From positions 261,434,115 through 261,498,114 of the forward strand of contig NC_134568.1 of the NCBI RefSeq assembly GCF_050947875.1: a stretch of 64,000 nt of DNA. The letters run 5' to 3'. Source of the stretch: Dermacentor variabilis. Lineage: Eukaryota; Arthropoda; Arachnida; Ixodida; Ixodidae. The position numbers were made by a program, and so were the translations under genes. Positions 17,887-29,417 of the stretch are shown piece after piece. How positions within the stretch are numbered: the stretch's first letter is position 1; every line of letters starts with the position of its first letter. A model generated the notes under the pieces. That model was not told the origin of the DNA, did no database searches, and saw only the letters and a list, made by a program, of their open reading frames with translations.

Positions 17887-20800
17887 ATATGTAGGTTTAC
17901 ACACTCTGTTTTGAATCGTCGGTATGAGCTGTGTTTGTGCTACGGGATAACAACAATCTCCAAGAATCCAATTCAGCCTCTCGGCGAAGACAAAAGTGCG
18001 CAACAGAGACTCAACTAAAGTGTTCATGAACATCACGAAAAAAAAAATTGAAAAGAGCAAAAATGACCATTAGGCACGGATGCCGACCTCCGAGTACAAA
18101 GGGTTTGTGAACTTCGGGGGCATCTCAGCCTACGGTCAAATAACGAACCACAGCTATGCCGGCGAACTGCGTCCGCGTGGCGACACGTTGGACAGGGCCA
18201 CCGCGCACCGTCGGTTTGATGGAGCACTCGAGTCGGTGCTGCGACCCCTGAAGACCGCCACACGCGCTTGCTTGCTGCTTGTGATCCTGAGGTGGCCGCT
18301 GGTGGAGGAGCGACATCGGAAAGCCGCATCGCTGCTGCTTTTTTTTTTTCTTCGAAAGTGCGCCGAGAGAGGATTTCCATTGCGCCAAGCGCCCACTCGA
18401 CAGGTGATCCCTCCTGCAGCTGCCTGACGTACGTTGCACTGTGAATCGAGTGGGCTGGAGTTTGGCAGTTCCAGCGGAGTGAGAACACGTCGAAAAGCCC
18501 GCGCCAAGTGAACATAACACAGCTGACTCCATCCAAAAGGAATATTTTGGCACACCTGATATATATGGTCACACGTTGCCAGCACGCTGGACGCGGTAAA
18601 TTTATTCTTGCTTATAAGCCGCGGTCGTCGCACAGCTACAATTCGCTCGTTGTTTGGCGCTTCATTTGCAGCTTCATCACGTCACACTGAATGCAGAATT
18701 TGAGCGTGTGTCACACTAGATAAGGGAGGTGGCGTAGAATTCGGCTTTTGATTTCTTGGGGCACAGTGTCCTACCCGTGTCAAGGCGAGATTCCCTATAT
18801 AGTGACATTTGAAGGGCATCAGTGAAAGACATTTATCTTCTTAACGTAACAAACTGGAGAACTTGTATTTGTTATATGGTTTTGCTATTACTCGCATAAC
18901 TTAGGCAGTCGCTAATATTCCGAGGCGATGCTATGCTGCTCAATGGCTAGACCCAGACTCATGCAGTGACAGTGGCCTTTTCTAGAGAAGCATGATCGCT
19001 CTCGGTGAACTGGCTTTTAACTCTTGAAACACCAAGTCTGAAGCATTGATGTTGCTTCGTAATCAACGAGTCTTGCTTTTCTTGTTCTTTTTAGATCGCG
19101 CTCAGCATACCAAAATCACGGAATAAAAGTGGTGGAACTTATCCTTGAGGCGACGCGTATATAGTTACCCGGTTGACGTGACCGAAGCATGGCGGTTTGA
19201 AGTATTTTCTGTCGGGTAGAAGTTGTCTCTGCAGGAAACAGTCACAGCAGATGGTGAGCATCCATTGCAGGGCATTTTATACACTAGTGCTATGGTGACG
19301 TTTACCCGAGTTGGCGCACGACGCCCTTCTATGCCAGGTCGTTCGCCCGCATCTTCGGAAAGGCATAAGACGTGGGAAGATAAAGCACTTAGCGCAAGAG
19401 AGTTGCGAGACGCTTCACGCGGTATGTGCTGACCAAGCTGCTTCGTAAAGAGAACGTCGGCGTGTTCCCCCTCCGGCGCGCCGCAGAACGGTCTGTGACG
19501 TAGAACTGCTGCGCGCCAGAGAGGCAATACACATCGTACCATTATTTCGCCATCCAAGCCACCGTCTGAGAAATCTAGCTTCCGGAGACGAGCCTTCAGT
19601 TTGTGCCACGCGGTCGTCGAACCACGTTTGTACGATCAATCGGACCGCGTCTGATCGGGTCCTGCGCAACGGAACCGTTTGATGATTGAGTTTTTCTTGG
19701 CTTTCACATTTCGAAAGCTTTCCAGGCCAAAAGAAACTCTGTTGCACGGAGTGGTGACTCATTTGGCGCGGGACGTTACATGTGGCCGTGGTGATGTTTG
19801 TGGCGTGTTTGCAAGCCAGGCAGGCTAAACGTTGCTTTGTTTGCCCGCATTGGAGCCTCCTTGTGTTCAGTTGTTCTAGGAGACCACTGAACACACGTGA
19901 ACAGTTAGCTGTTTTAGGAGCAATGTCATCGAAAAATTATCATGCTGCAGGAGCCTCAGAAGCTGTGGTGCCAGACATACTGGCTTTTTCAGGCACGGGT
20001 CTCTTTGATCGGAATGCGATGTAAATGATAAATTTTTGCTTAAGTGGTAGATGTCAAAATTTGTTTTATAATCGTCGATAGGATCGCGAACTAGGTTTAA
20101 CTAATTACAATTACATCTTCATTAAAAATTCTGGAGGCGTTCTGTAATTGCAAGAGTGGAGTGAGCCGGTACGCAAAATATAACCATTACCTATGCTATA
20201 ACCCCAGTGCCTTGTACTAGTTCGAGAAATACGGAATTAAGATACGCAGCGAAACGTCTTGCTCTGTACTAATTAAAAGGTTCCCAGAAATGCGGAAACA
20301 CGTGAAAAATTTTTTTGATAAAGACTTTGCGTGCTGTTCGACTTCCATTCTGTAATCCCAACATAGCTTTTAAAGTTGCTGACTAAAAGTTATCTAATGC
20401 TATTTAGTTAAATAATGATCATATTGGCTATTATCGAGCAAATTCTGATTTTCGCCAGTGCTTTAAATCTTGGTCGACAAAAAAAATATAATTCTCAGAA
20501 GTAGTCGTCGCTGAAACACCTAGTATTCCAAAGTTTGTGGATGCCAGTATTATCAAAGCGAACGCTTGCATTGTTAACTTTCACACTCATGTGTAAACAT
20601 TTCATTCTCTTTTTCTTTCATGGCTGTTTGCTTCACGTCGCATTAAACAGTAATCCCCACAGCAACGTATAGCAATGTGTGTGTTTCGATCATTTGCGCT
20701 TCCATTCGACAGGTTAGCGTAGTCTACCCCTTACGGGTGGACATGGAGATATATAATGGAAATAAAGAAAGCAACGAGAAATGATGCCGTGTAATCCACA

Positions 20801-22079
20801 GCAGCGTAAACAGCGCTGGGTAGTATGTACAGTATTATTTATGATAAAGTTATTGTACACTGATTAACTTTTGACGCGTTTTCAAGTTATACCTACGCAT
20901 ATATCCAAAGCGGCACTTCGTTAGACGTCAGACATCTAGAGAGTCTTAGTCGGTGTACGTGTCGCACCAGTGAATGAGGGTGTACGCGGTTAGCATGATG
21001 TGCCGAAAGCAGGCTTCGAGCGACCTGCGCCTGCGCATAGATGTGACGCGTGCAGCAGCAGCACCTTGCACGCCTACGCGGATCGCATGCTAAGTGCAGT
21101 GCGTATACATATTTCGTTACCGGAACGCTACAAGCGCACATCTCAGCGAATCGAAACGGCGTGGTTTGGGATGAGAAACGTAAACATGGGCATAGGCGTC
21201 AATTCGGCTCTATATCGGCATTTTGTTTAATAATTTTCAAATCGTATATTCAACTATTTCGGCAACCCTTTCGAATTCAGCATGTTTGGTATCGAATATA
21301 TCATTTCGGCCTCAAGGAAAACGAGCGTTTTAAAACTCCTCTGTGCGTGTCATACCTGAAGGGTTTTTATCGATATTCCACTGCTGATTGCAGTGTGCGC
21401 TTTTCAGAAGCAGTTTAGCAGGTATTCGTGTAAACGACATGCATTGTGCCTAACTGCGTTTCTCGAAAGACACAATACTTCTATATCAAATTAAGTTGAG
21501 GTACAGATAGAACGAAATATGGGAAACGCCCGGTTATGTGTGTATGCTGCTAAAGCATTCATTTGCGCCTCCCCCCCCCCCCCCCCTTTGTGTGATCAAT
21601 GGGAGAGTTAGCCGAACAGGTTCACTGCAGTGAGTGACGTGCGCATGGCGGAGTAACCTATGAGCGGTGTGCTCACTTTCGGAGCAGAAATTCACCCGTA
21701 TATGGAAGAATAAAGTACAAAGTTTCAAATATATTACATATACGTACATAACGCGTTTACGTCTACATGCTGTTTATGCAAATCCAGAGGTTATGCGACA
21801 GCGTTTGTAGGGTAATCAGAGTCGCATGTAATGTGCAGAAGACGAGATAGAGAAAGAGAGAGAGATAGAGAGCGACAAAAAGAAAAGATGAGGCATGACA
21901 CTGCGTGGCGAGACATTAATTACTTGAAGGAAAGGAAAAGCGGCGTTTCGTACTTCAAGCTTATCTTTGCGGTATCGGCAATTTCCTCCACCTTTCTAGG
22001 TTTACATCACCCTGCGTGGAAACGAGCAGCTAAGGCCCATGAAAACACACACGCAAAACGCGTAGTGGATTACACTTGC
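17887..22079. other. no gene recognised
   Basis: About 4.2 kb with short open frames on both strands (for example 18080-18427 + and 19165-19557 -) that show no domain I can name. It contains a poly-C run at about 21572-21587. No element ends are visible. Confidence 0.3.
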
Positions 22080-22640
22080 GGAAATGGACGGGAGAGGGGA
22101 GCCCCAAGAGCGTCACGCGAGTGCGTCTTTAATGAGGCGATGCGCGAGATGCTCAAAGAGCTGCGGACGTGACAGCGGGCGCGCGCTGAGTGCCCATGGA
22201 CGGTGGACTTCCAGGGCCGAGTGGGATCGGCTGTCGCCGAGGGGGCCGCGGAGGCAAAGGGTTGCACTTAAATATTCAACCTCGCCGCGCGGAGCCCCAG
22301 CGCGCCCTGTCGAAAAAGTCAAGGCCGCGATGGTCGGCAGCCGTGCGCGCGGGCAACGCCGCCCAGGAGCGGCGGCGACCGGGCGCCCGACAAAAGTGAA
22401 ATCGATTCTCCACCGCTGGCGGGCTACGCACGCGCGAGGCAACCCGATCGCGGTACGGCGGCGATGCAAGACGCCTGCCGTGGCGGCTCCGCTATAGCGC
22501 GTGCTTTAAACCCTTCCGGGAAACGCGGCTGGTTAGCGCCGACGGCGAAAAGACGCGCGCTTTATTTTCGCGCGCGCGGTTGCGCGTTCGCACGCGCGCC
22601 GCTTTCACCCTCGCGTTTGGTCGACTGTCGTCTCCGGAGC
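22080..22640. promoter_or_regulatory. GC- and CpG-rich block, possible CpG island/promoter
   Basis: About 560 bp dense in CG dinucleotides stands out sharply from the AT-rich surroundings. The open frames in it look like by-products of GC content. A plausible donor (CAAG then GTGATG) lies at about 22686. It could be a promoter or untranslated first exon for a gene on either strand; the GPCR starts 5.7 kb downstream. Only composition supports this. Confidence 0.3.
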
Positions 22641-24239
22641 GTTAACCCTAAGCGTCAGGAATTTGTTCTGCGGAAATCCCCAAGGTGATGAAAGTTTCGT
22701 GGAAGGCAAAGTTGACAAAGGCGAAGCAGGAAGCCGTTTAAACGTAGATGTACACGTGCGAAACTGTGTCCGCAGAACCGAAAGGAAAGAAACAAACGCT
22801 AGACTTTTTGCGACCTTGCAGAAGCACGATCTAAATTTCATTTCAGCAGAGTTCGAGACTCTGCGAGGCAAAAACGAAGCTTTCGGTTCGAACCGAAGAT
22901 ACATGCGACAGCAGATTCTAAGCGCAGAGACTCCCTTTGGCGCGTGTGCTAAGTTTAAAACAGAAATGCCGAGCCGTTCGCTTAAAGCAACCAGTTGTAA
23001 CATTTAACTGCTAAAAGTACCGTTCAAGGATTTGACAACAATTTGGAAATATTGTACTGCACACTAAATGCTAATACAACCTTGAAGTTTCTTCAGACAT
23101 TTTCTCCCGACGCACACTTTACTCTTACAAAGTTTCATCTTGGTGCGCACATAGTAGCTTGCAAGCGCGAACGTTTAGTCTCCCGGAGAGCTTCGAGGAA
23201 CCAGAATTTACGGTTTCACATCTTTTTACGGTTCTCCCAACGCATGGACAGTTTCCAAATTTCCACCGCAGAGAACGCCCAATGATCCCGACGGCTTGGG
23301 AGCAAAGGACGTCGTATGGTACTCATCGTAACTCACCCCTCTATTACACGATGGAGTGTTGCCTGAATTTATATGATGCAGGAAAATGCTCGCGAGATCA
23401 TGGCCATCGAAAATACCACAGTGAAAAAGCATTGAACGCACTTGAAAATTTTTGTACCAAGAGGCAGGCATCCTTAACAGGTACTAGATGTCGCATTGAA
23501 TAGTCACACGCTATAACTTGCTTCTATTTGTAATTATTAGCGCCTGTATATTAGGCGCCATAAGTTTTTTTTTTTTTGTATTCTGTGCGTGCATTATTTT
23601 AACTCTGTATAATTCTTCTTTTGTTTATATGCTCATCGCAGTCTACATAACGGCCGCTTGTGTGTGTTTGTGACTTTGTTTCGAACTCGTTGTGCTACAA
23701 CTTGCATTTGCCTTTTATATTGATGTGTTCATGGATGTATAGGACTGTGTTCTGTGGAGTTCTGACCCTATGACGTGGTTTCTATTCATTTTCTTATATA
23801 TATTTTTATACTGTTGTTTCCGTTATGCGAAAAGGAGTAGCCATCACCATTATAAGGTGACTACGTCTCTTTCTTTTATTTTCATTTCAATAAAAAAACA
23901 AGAATGTATCGTATTCGACGGAAAAGAAATGCGAGAACAGTGCCTAGCGGAAGCGCTCAATTAACATTTTACTTTGACTGACAACCCATCACTGAACGCA
24001 AACGCCTGTTAACGCCTCTCAAGGTGTCCGGACGCCATCTTTTCAAGCCCTACGGCTACGTCTCGAATAGTCACCCTTCTTTTTTGGTTGTTGTAGTTCT
24101 TTTTTTGCAAATTGAGGAATAGTAGTACAGGTGATATCAACAATCTACAAATCAGGCCTGTGAAGTATGCTGTTGATATTCGAGCTCTAGTGTTAATGCA
24201 CATCTACAATCTCTGTCTTTCTCCTGGTGTTTTTTCCAC
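22641..24239. other. no gene recognised
   Basis: About 1.6 kb without a recognisable frame. A poly-T run lies near 23566-23577. Confidence 0.3.
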
Positions 24240-24700
24240 GTGAAATGCAGACTGCCAAAGTACTTGCTATCTTTAAAAAAGGAGACAAGACAGAGATGCG
24301 TAATTCAGACCGATTTCAATATTACCTTCTTTTTCCAAAGGCTTTGAAAAAATTAGAAAGCAGATAGCGCAACTCGACACTGTATCACATGTCAGGCCAG
24401 TTAAGGTTGGCGTTGTGCGAGGAAGCATCTTAGGTCCCCTTGTTTTTAATTTCTGCGTAAACGAATCAGTTAATGTTGATCCTAACACGAAATATGTTAT
24501 CTATGCTGATCACACTACCTTGCCATTTAAATAAAACGACGCACATAACCTTGTAACACCAGCCACAAGTTGTTCCAAGTACAGTCCACGACTGGTGCAT
24601 TGAAAACGGCCTTATATAGGAGTAACGCAAATGAAACTAAAGTAGTGCTGTTTCAAACTGAAAATAAGAAGAATACGTTAAACAGATCTACTATTTAGGA
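24240..24700 (+). mobile_element. CR1/L2-like LINE reverse transcriptase scrap
   Basis: Broken plus-strand frames give VLAIFKKGDKTEMRNSDRF (fingers), VRGSILGPLVFNFCVNESVN (GVPQGSILGPLLFN-like) and KYVIYADHTTLPF (YADD changed to YADH), then WCIENGL. The motif order is that of a CR1/L2-type reverse transcriptase with internal deletions and stops. Confidence 0.65.
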
Positions 24701-24757
24701 GGCTCAACAATAGAAATTGTGAAAAACCAATCAAAACGTTAGGCTCTTTTTTTTTTT

Positions 24758-24870
24758 TATGAACATGACCAATGGGCCGTCCAGCAGGCTCGCGCAGCGG
24801 CCGCCAGGTATTCCCTGTCGGTCCCTGCGTGGGAGACGCCCACTGCGCGCTGACGTACGTCCTGCAGGAC
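24758..24870 (+). mobile_element. possible LINE 3' fragment
   Basis: A GC-rich 110-bp block ending CTGCAGGAC, preceded by a poly-T run and cut by the MITE at 24878. Composition and the Arg/Pro-rich translation resemble LINE C-terminal/3' UTR fragments such as that at 60088-60243. The assignment is weak. Confidence 0.3.
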
Positions 24871-24877
24871 TTTTATT

Positions 24878-25491
24878 AGAGAGTTTTAGAATTGGGGGCG
24901 CAAGGCACTGGGCCCCCAAGCCGCGTTGCGTCGGTTGCTCTTGGGTTTAGATGAGCAGCAGAGTTTGAGGATTGGGTCGAACGCAGACAGCGTTGGGTTG
25001 AGCGCTCGGGGCGCCGCAGTGTGGAAAATAGACAGGTGCTTGAAAGCAAAAAAAAAAAAAAAAAAAGAAGGAACCTTTTTTCTTACAAGTGAAAACGAAC
25101 AGAATGCATTTTTGAGCAAAAAGAGCGAACAATGTAAGAAACGTAATCACTGTGTTAGTACCGGTTAGTATTACAAATTAAGTGTGCGATGCTCTTAGTT
25201 GGTGTTTTCTTGTGTCGCGCTGCGAAAAAACTGAGTTCACTCGCGTGAAATGGCGAAAATCAGTTGAAGTAAATAAAGTTTGCTCTGCGACCATCTGCTG
25301 TACGTCATCACTGTCACCCGCGAGGGCGGCCCAAGACGGCTTGGGGGCCCACGCTAGTTTTCGATTCTTGGGTCTTGGGTTAACGCGAACGCAAGAACGC
25401 AAGACTGGCTTGGGTTCTGCGCATGCGCACTTGTGGCGCGCAATTTTCTTGGGTCCCCAAGCCGCTTGGGCCCCCAATTCTAAAACTCTCT
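24878..25491. mobile_element. 614-bp MITE with inverted ends
   Basis: The left end is AGAGAGTTTTAGAATTGGGG and the right end is its reverse complement, with further inverted GGGCCCAAGC-type blocks inside. ATT flanks both ends (24875-24877 and 25492-25494), consistent with a 3-bp duplication. It contains an A-rich tract at 25048-25066. There is no transposase, so it is a non-autonomous DNA element. Confidence 0.75.
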
Positions 25492-25732
25492 ATTAAAGGC
25501 TTTCCAATCCAAATAAGTTGTGTACCGCACATTACGACTTCTTCGCCGGAAAACTCTCAAATGTCGTGTGCGTAGTGTACTGCCTTCGATGCCTTCGACG
25601 CAGAATATTACGAATTTACAATGCCTTATTTTTATATCGCTTAAATTGCTGCCGCCTTGTTTGCGGCACGGCATCGAAATCCAATATACACTGTGCCTCT
25701 ATCCTGCAGGAAAAAAAAAAGAACGCTTAATA

Positions 25733-26451
25733 TACAGGGTATTTTTTTTCAGCTTCACTAAATATTTCAAAAATGCTGTGGCAGATAGCACAATTCTAAC
25801 CATCGATTTAAATTACTCGGTCAGGCGGCCAAAACTTCTACAATTAAAATACTTAATTGAATAATTAACATGATTCCGCCAATTGATTTTTAAATTAATG
25901 ATATTACGGCACATATTTTAATCTAAGAAGTGTCGCTAGTGAGTTCCCAAGGCGTATCCGCTTGGAACGAATTCTCAGAACTGCCCCACTTTCAAGACAT
26001 TAATTTCAAAGCGTCCGACGAAATCCATTGGCGTTCCAGTTACTTTTGAGCTTCAATGCATAAAACAGTGTTTAAAAAAAAAGAAAGAAAGAAAAAGGTA
26101 ACTGGAACGCCAAGGCATTTCGTCGGTCACGTTGAAAATTAATACCTCGAAACTGGGGCAGTCCTGAGAATTCGCTCCAACTTTCGTTCCAACAATTCGT
26201 TCCTTGCGAATTGTTTCTTTATCACTAGCTACAATTCTTGGATTAAAATATGTGCGGCAAAATGATTAATTAAAGGTCAATTGGCGTAGCTACGTTAATT
26301 ATTTAATTAAGCATTCTGATTTCTCGCAGAAGTTGTGGCCACCTCATCGAGTAATTTTAGATCAAGGGTTAGAATTGCGCTATCTGCCATAGGCAATATT
26401 GAAAAAACTTGGTGCAGCTAAAAAAAAAAAAAAAAAAAAGAACACCCTGTA
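25733..26451. mobile_element. 719-bp fold-back MITE
   Basis: Two arms of roughly 310-340 bp are near-inverse copies. The left begins TACAGGGTATT and the right ends AACACCCTGTA. Matching internal blocks include GGCAGATAGCRCAATTCTAA and GGCGTTCCAGTTAC / GTAACTGGAACGCC around a short A/G-rich loop (about 26050-26095). TA flanks both ends (25731-25732 and 26452-26453). There is no coding capacity. A TA duplication suggests Tc1/mariner-type mobilisation, but that is inference. Confidence 0.8.
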
Positions 26452-26455
26452 TAAA

Positions 26456-26770
26456 AAGCCGTACGCCACTCCAACTCGGCCACTGTTCAAAGCACGTATC
26501 CAACTTAGATTTCAAGATTTGTTTCAACACCGTTTGGCACTAACATATCGCATGCAATTCAATCACATGGTAAATAATATTCGTAGAATAGCCGGCCTAC
26601 ACAGACACGCGCTGCAGCTTACGACACGAGATCACCCGAGCAATGGAAAGTTAACTCCGCATTCAAGAACTAATTACGGTCACCAAATGCTTCGACATAC
26701 GCTTCCGACTTTATTTACTAACCTTGCCTTACAACATATAGATCTACTGTTCTTAGTGTGCCTACAAAAC
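26456..26770 (+). mobile_element. CR1/L2-like LINE C-terminal fragment
   Basis: The plus-strand frame reads PTRPLFKARIQLRFQDLFQH and then RLALTYRM, later TTRDHPSNGKL and SRTNYGHQMLRHTLP. This is the conserved C-terminal block after the reverse transcriptase thumb in CR1/L2-like elements. The fold-back MITE directly abuts its 5' side. The stop at about 26783 is plausibly the natural end, and the following AT-rich sequence may be its 3' UTR. Confidence 0.6.
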
Positions 26771-28382
26771 TGCTACCAGTCATAATAATTCGTTTTGGTT
26801 TTTCCTATTGCCTTTATGCGTGTGCTTTCGGGTGTATGAACGCTCGCTCAGTTTGTGCTGTACTCTCATTATTGCATCCGTGTTACATATTTTGCAGCCT
26901 GTTGTACTATATGTAAAACATGTATAACTAATTAATGCTGATCCTGTACAAATGTTTACGATGATTCCTAGTGTACACTGATTGGATGTTTTCTTTTTAG
27001 TCAAACGCACTATTTCTTTCTGATCTGTGTACATACGCGTTTGTAAACTGATGTCTGTTTCTTTATCTTTTTCTTCAAGTGTGCGTCCGCTGTCTTCAGT
27101 TGCCTCAGATGGGATTTTAGGAAAGTCAAGTTGCCTGCGAGAAACTTTTTCCCAGATCCTCACCACAGAATTCCTTTGAACTTTATGAGAGATAAAGGCA
27201 TTCATTCATATGTAGAGCAGAAGGCAAGCTCGATACCATTATTTGAATAAAGACGCTTACATCCTCATCCTGCACGTTCCTTTCAAGACAGGATTTCATT
27301 CTACCAAGCGTAATTTTATGCGCCTGATAGTCTTCAAACGACGCACTGCAGAGTACCACATCGAGACTTGGGTAACTTGCCGCAACGCGCCTAATCACTC
27401 ATACGTAACCGTTCGGATGCCCAAGATCCCATCTAAATTTAGTTTCACTAGATCTAATCGTTCTCTCAATACTCGCCGACATTTGGAGCAGACCTTCGGA
27501 GCTGATATTCTCCATCGTATCCAGTCGCAATAAAAGGTTTCGCTGTAAACAGCTGCGCAACTTGTGACGAACTCTATTCAGGGGGCGAGCTGCGTGATTC
27601 TGAGCTGGCGCTGCAGGCGCGTCGCCTCTCCGGGCGTTCCGTCCGCATTGGTGGCCAACGGACGACCGCTGGCCCAAATCTTTCGGCCTCAATTGCGCGT
27701 ATTTCCAGCGCTGCTATCGCCGCCCATTAAGGGAAGCGCTCTCCCGCTGAGCCCCTAATGGAACAAGAACACCAGGAACTCTCTGGAGACAGAAGCTGAG
27801 ATGTGTTAATGCAGGCACGCTGGACGCGAAGTGGCCGAAGCGTGTCGGTTGCGAGCGAACAAAATAAGCGACTCTCTGTTCCAAGTGACGCAGCGATGCT
27901 GGCTTACGGGCTGGCACTCGCCAGCAGCACAGGCGAAGAAATGAAACGCAAACTGGACAAATGCGTTCCTTGTCACTCCCAGCACGCCACCACGAGCACT
28001 GTGGTAGAACAATGCGTCGTTAAATGACGCTCCTTCGATGCAGCGCGAAATTTCTCACCTCCACCGTGCTCTCATGGTACTCCAGGGACGTTCAATGAGA
28101 AGGTTACTCACACTTTTATTTGGAATATTTTTTTGCCGGAAGTGTAGGCATGTTATTTGTCCACCGCGAGAACAGCATCCCCCCAACGCCCCTTGCCCCC
28201 CTCCCTCCTCCCCAAGGCGTTTCGCCTTTCTGCAAGTTATGAAGAGTGCCTTTGCCCCATCGGTGCTATACCATAATATCGCTTGCAAATGTCGAGGGTA
28301 CGAAGCGTTAAAGGGCTGCTTCCAACAGACGGATGCGTTCGTCGCATGCAGGCGCGACGGAGCGGGTGGCCTGCCGGACCCG
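26771..28382. other. no gene recognised; sequence upstream of the GPCR
   Basis: AT-rich sequence becoming GC-rich toward 28330. A 96-codon open frame at 27243-27533 has no recognisable domain. The GPCR frame stays open back to 28038, but the added 115 residues look non-coding (Pro/Cys-rich, no signal peptide). AG dinucleotides near 28327 and 28351 could serve as splice acceptors if there is an upstream exon. Confidence 0.3.
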
Positions 28383-29417
28383 ATGTCGACCGCACCCAAC
28401 GGCTCGGTGGCCAGCTGGACGCGCGACGAGGACCCCGGCTCGGGCCAGAACGCGGCCGTGCGGCTCACGCTGCTCTCGTGCGTGTCGGCGGCGGGCTCGC
28501 TGGGCGGCGTGTTCGTCATCAGCGCGGTGATCGTGATGGAGCCCCTGCGCACTCGCGGCAACGCCTTCCTCGTGTCGTCGGCGCTGGCGCACCTGCTGGT
28601 GTCGGCGCTACTGCTGCCGTCCACGTGTGTGGCCATTCTGGCGGGCGTGACGCGCGACCCGGGCCTGTGCCACTTCCAGTGGGCCCTGCTCGTCGTGTGC
28701 CTGGTGGCCAGCCTGCTCTCGTTCGCCTGCCTGGCTGCCAGCCAGGGGCTGGCGCTGCGCTGCTCGCGCGGCGCCGTGCTCGCCGCGGCGCTCGCCAGCT
28801 GGGCCGTGGCCGCCACCGTGGCGCTGGGTCAGCGCGGCCTCGGACTGGGACCGACGTTCTGCGGCGGCACGCCCGTGGCCAGCAACGTGCCGCTGCAGGC
28901 GACCGTGGCGGCGCTCTGCATCTTGGTGCCCGTGCTGCTCACCGTGCTAGGCTTCGGCGTGGCGCTGGCCCGCGCGCGGCGCCACGAGCCCGACGGGGCG
29001 GCGCTCGAGCTGCTCAAGAGCCACGTGGCCGTGTACCTGCTCACGCTGGCCATGTGGGTGCCCGGCGTGGCGCTGGCCGCCGTGTCGCTCAGCCGCCAGG
29101 TCCCGCCGCACCTGGTCGACGTGGCGTGGTGGCTGGCGCTGTCGCACTCCTGCCTCTACAGCTACGTGTACGCCGCCACGCACCGGACGTTCCGTGTGGC
29201 CTTCAACAAGCTCTTCTTCTACTGTTGCTGCAAGAGCCACGTGACCTTCTCGAGGCCCTCGCGTGAGCAGCGCATCGGGCCGCAGGGCTCCGGCGTCGGC
29301 CTCCGGGTTCACATTATTCCCGCCATGAACATTTACTCGGCCAAAAAGGACTCTAGCCAGGCGGCCGTCAAGCACTGCGTCCAGGGAAAAGGGCTGCACT
29401 GCAGCTACGACCTCTAG
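28383..29417 (+). CDS. Orphan class A-like G-protein-coupled receptor
   Basis: A 344-aa seven-helix receptor in one exon. The chosen Met gives a short extracellular tail with an N-glycosylation site (N6). Helices lie at about 29-52, 61-87, 97-122, 131-150, 170-195, 214-236 and 245-265. C96 and C160 fit the conserved extracellular disulfide. W140 (helix 4) and W225/P227 (helix 6) fit class A positions. After helix 7 come RTFRVAF and CCC at 281-283, a likely palmitoylated helix 8. Unusually, DRY, the helix-2 Asp (H70 here) and NPxxY (YSYVY here) are all replaced. The reading frame is intact and GC-rich against AT-rich flanks, which supports a real host gene. Ligand and G protein cannot be inferred. 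The start is uncertain: the frame is open back to 28038, and upstream exons are possible. Confidence 0.8.
   Translation: MSTAPNGSVASWTRDEDPGSGQNAAVRLTLLSCVSAAGSLGGVFVISAVIVMEPLRTRGNAFLVSSALAHLLVSALLLPSTCVAILAGVTRDPGLCHFQWALLVVCLVASLLSFACLAASQGLALRCSRGAVLAAALASWAVAATVALGQRGLGLGPTFCGGTPVASNVPLQATVAALCILVPVLLTVLGFGVALARARRHEPDGAALELLKSHVAVYLLTLAMWVPGVALAAVSLSRQVPPHLVDVAWWLALSHSCLYSYVYAATHRTFRVAFNKLFFYCCCKSHVTFSRPSREQRIGPQGSGVGLRVHIIPAMNIYSAKKDSSQAAVKHCVQGKGLHCSYDL

Noticed and set aside
18080..18427. 115-aa frame starting MPTSEYKGFVNFGG
   Set aside because: No recognisable domain, overlapping frames on the other strand of equal length, no codon or composition signal.
19782..20024. 80-aa frame with an end resembling the 'FRKTGIxPFN' tail of pogo-type transposases
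   Set aside because: Only one weak motif (LAFSGTGLFDRNAM) and no DDE core or terminal repeats nearby.
22084..22497. 137-aa Arg-rich frame in the GC-rich block
   Set aside because: Open in several frames on both strands; compositional artefact.
28283..29266. 327-codon frame overlapping the GPCR in another frame
   Set aside because: Arg/Gly/Ala-rich translation typical of a GC-rich shadow; the GPCR frame explains the region.
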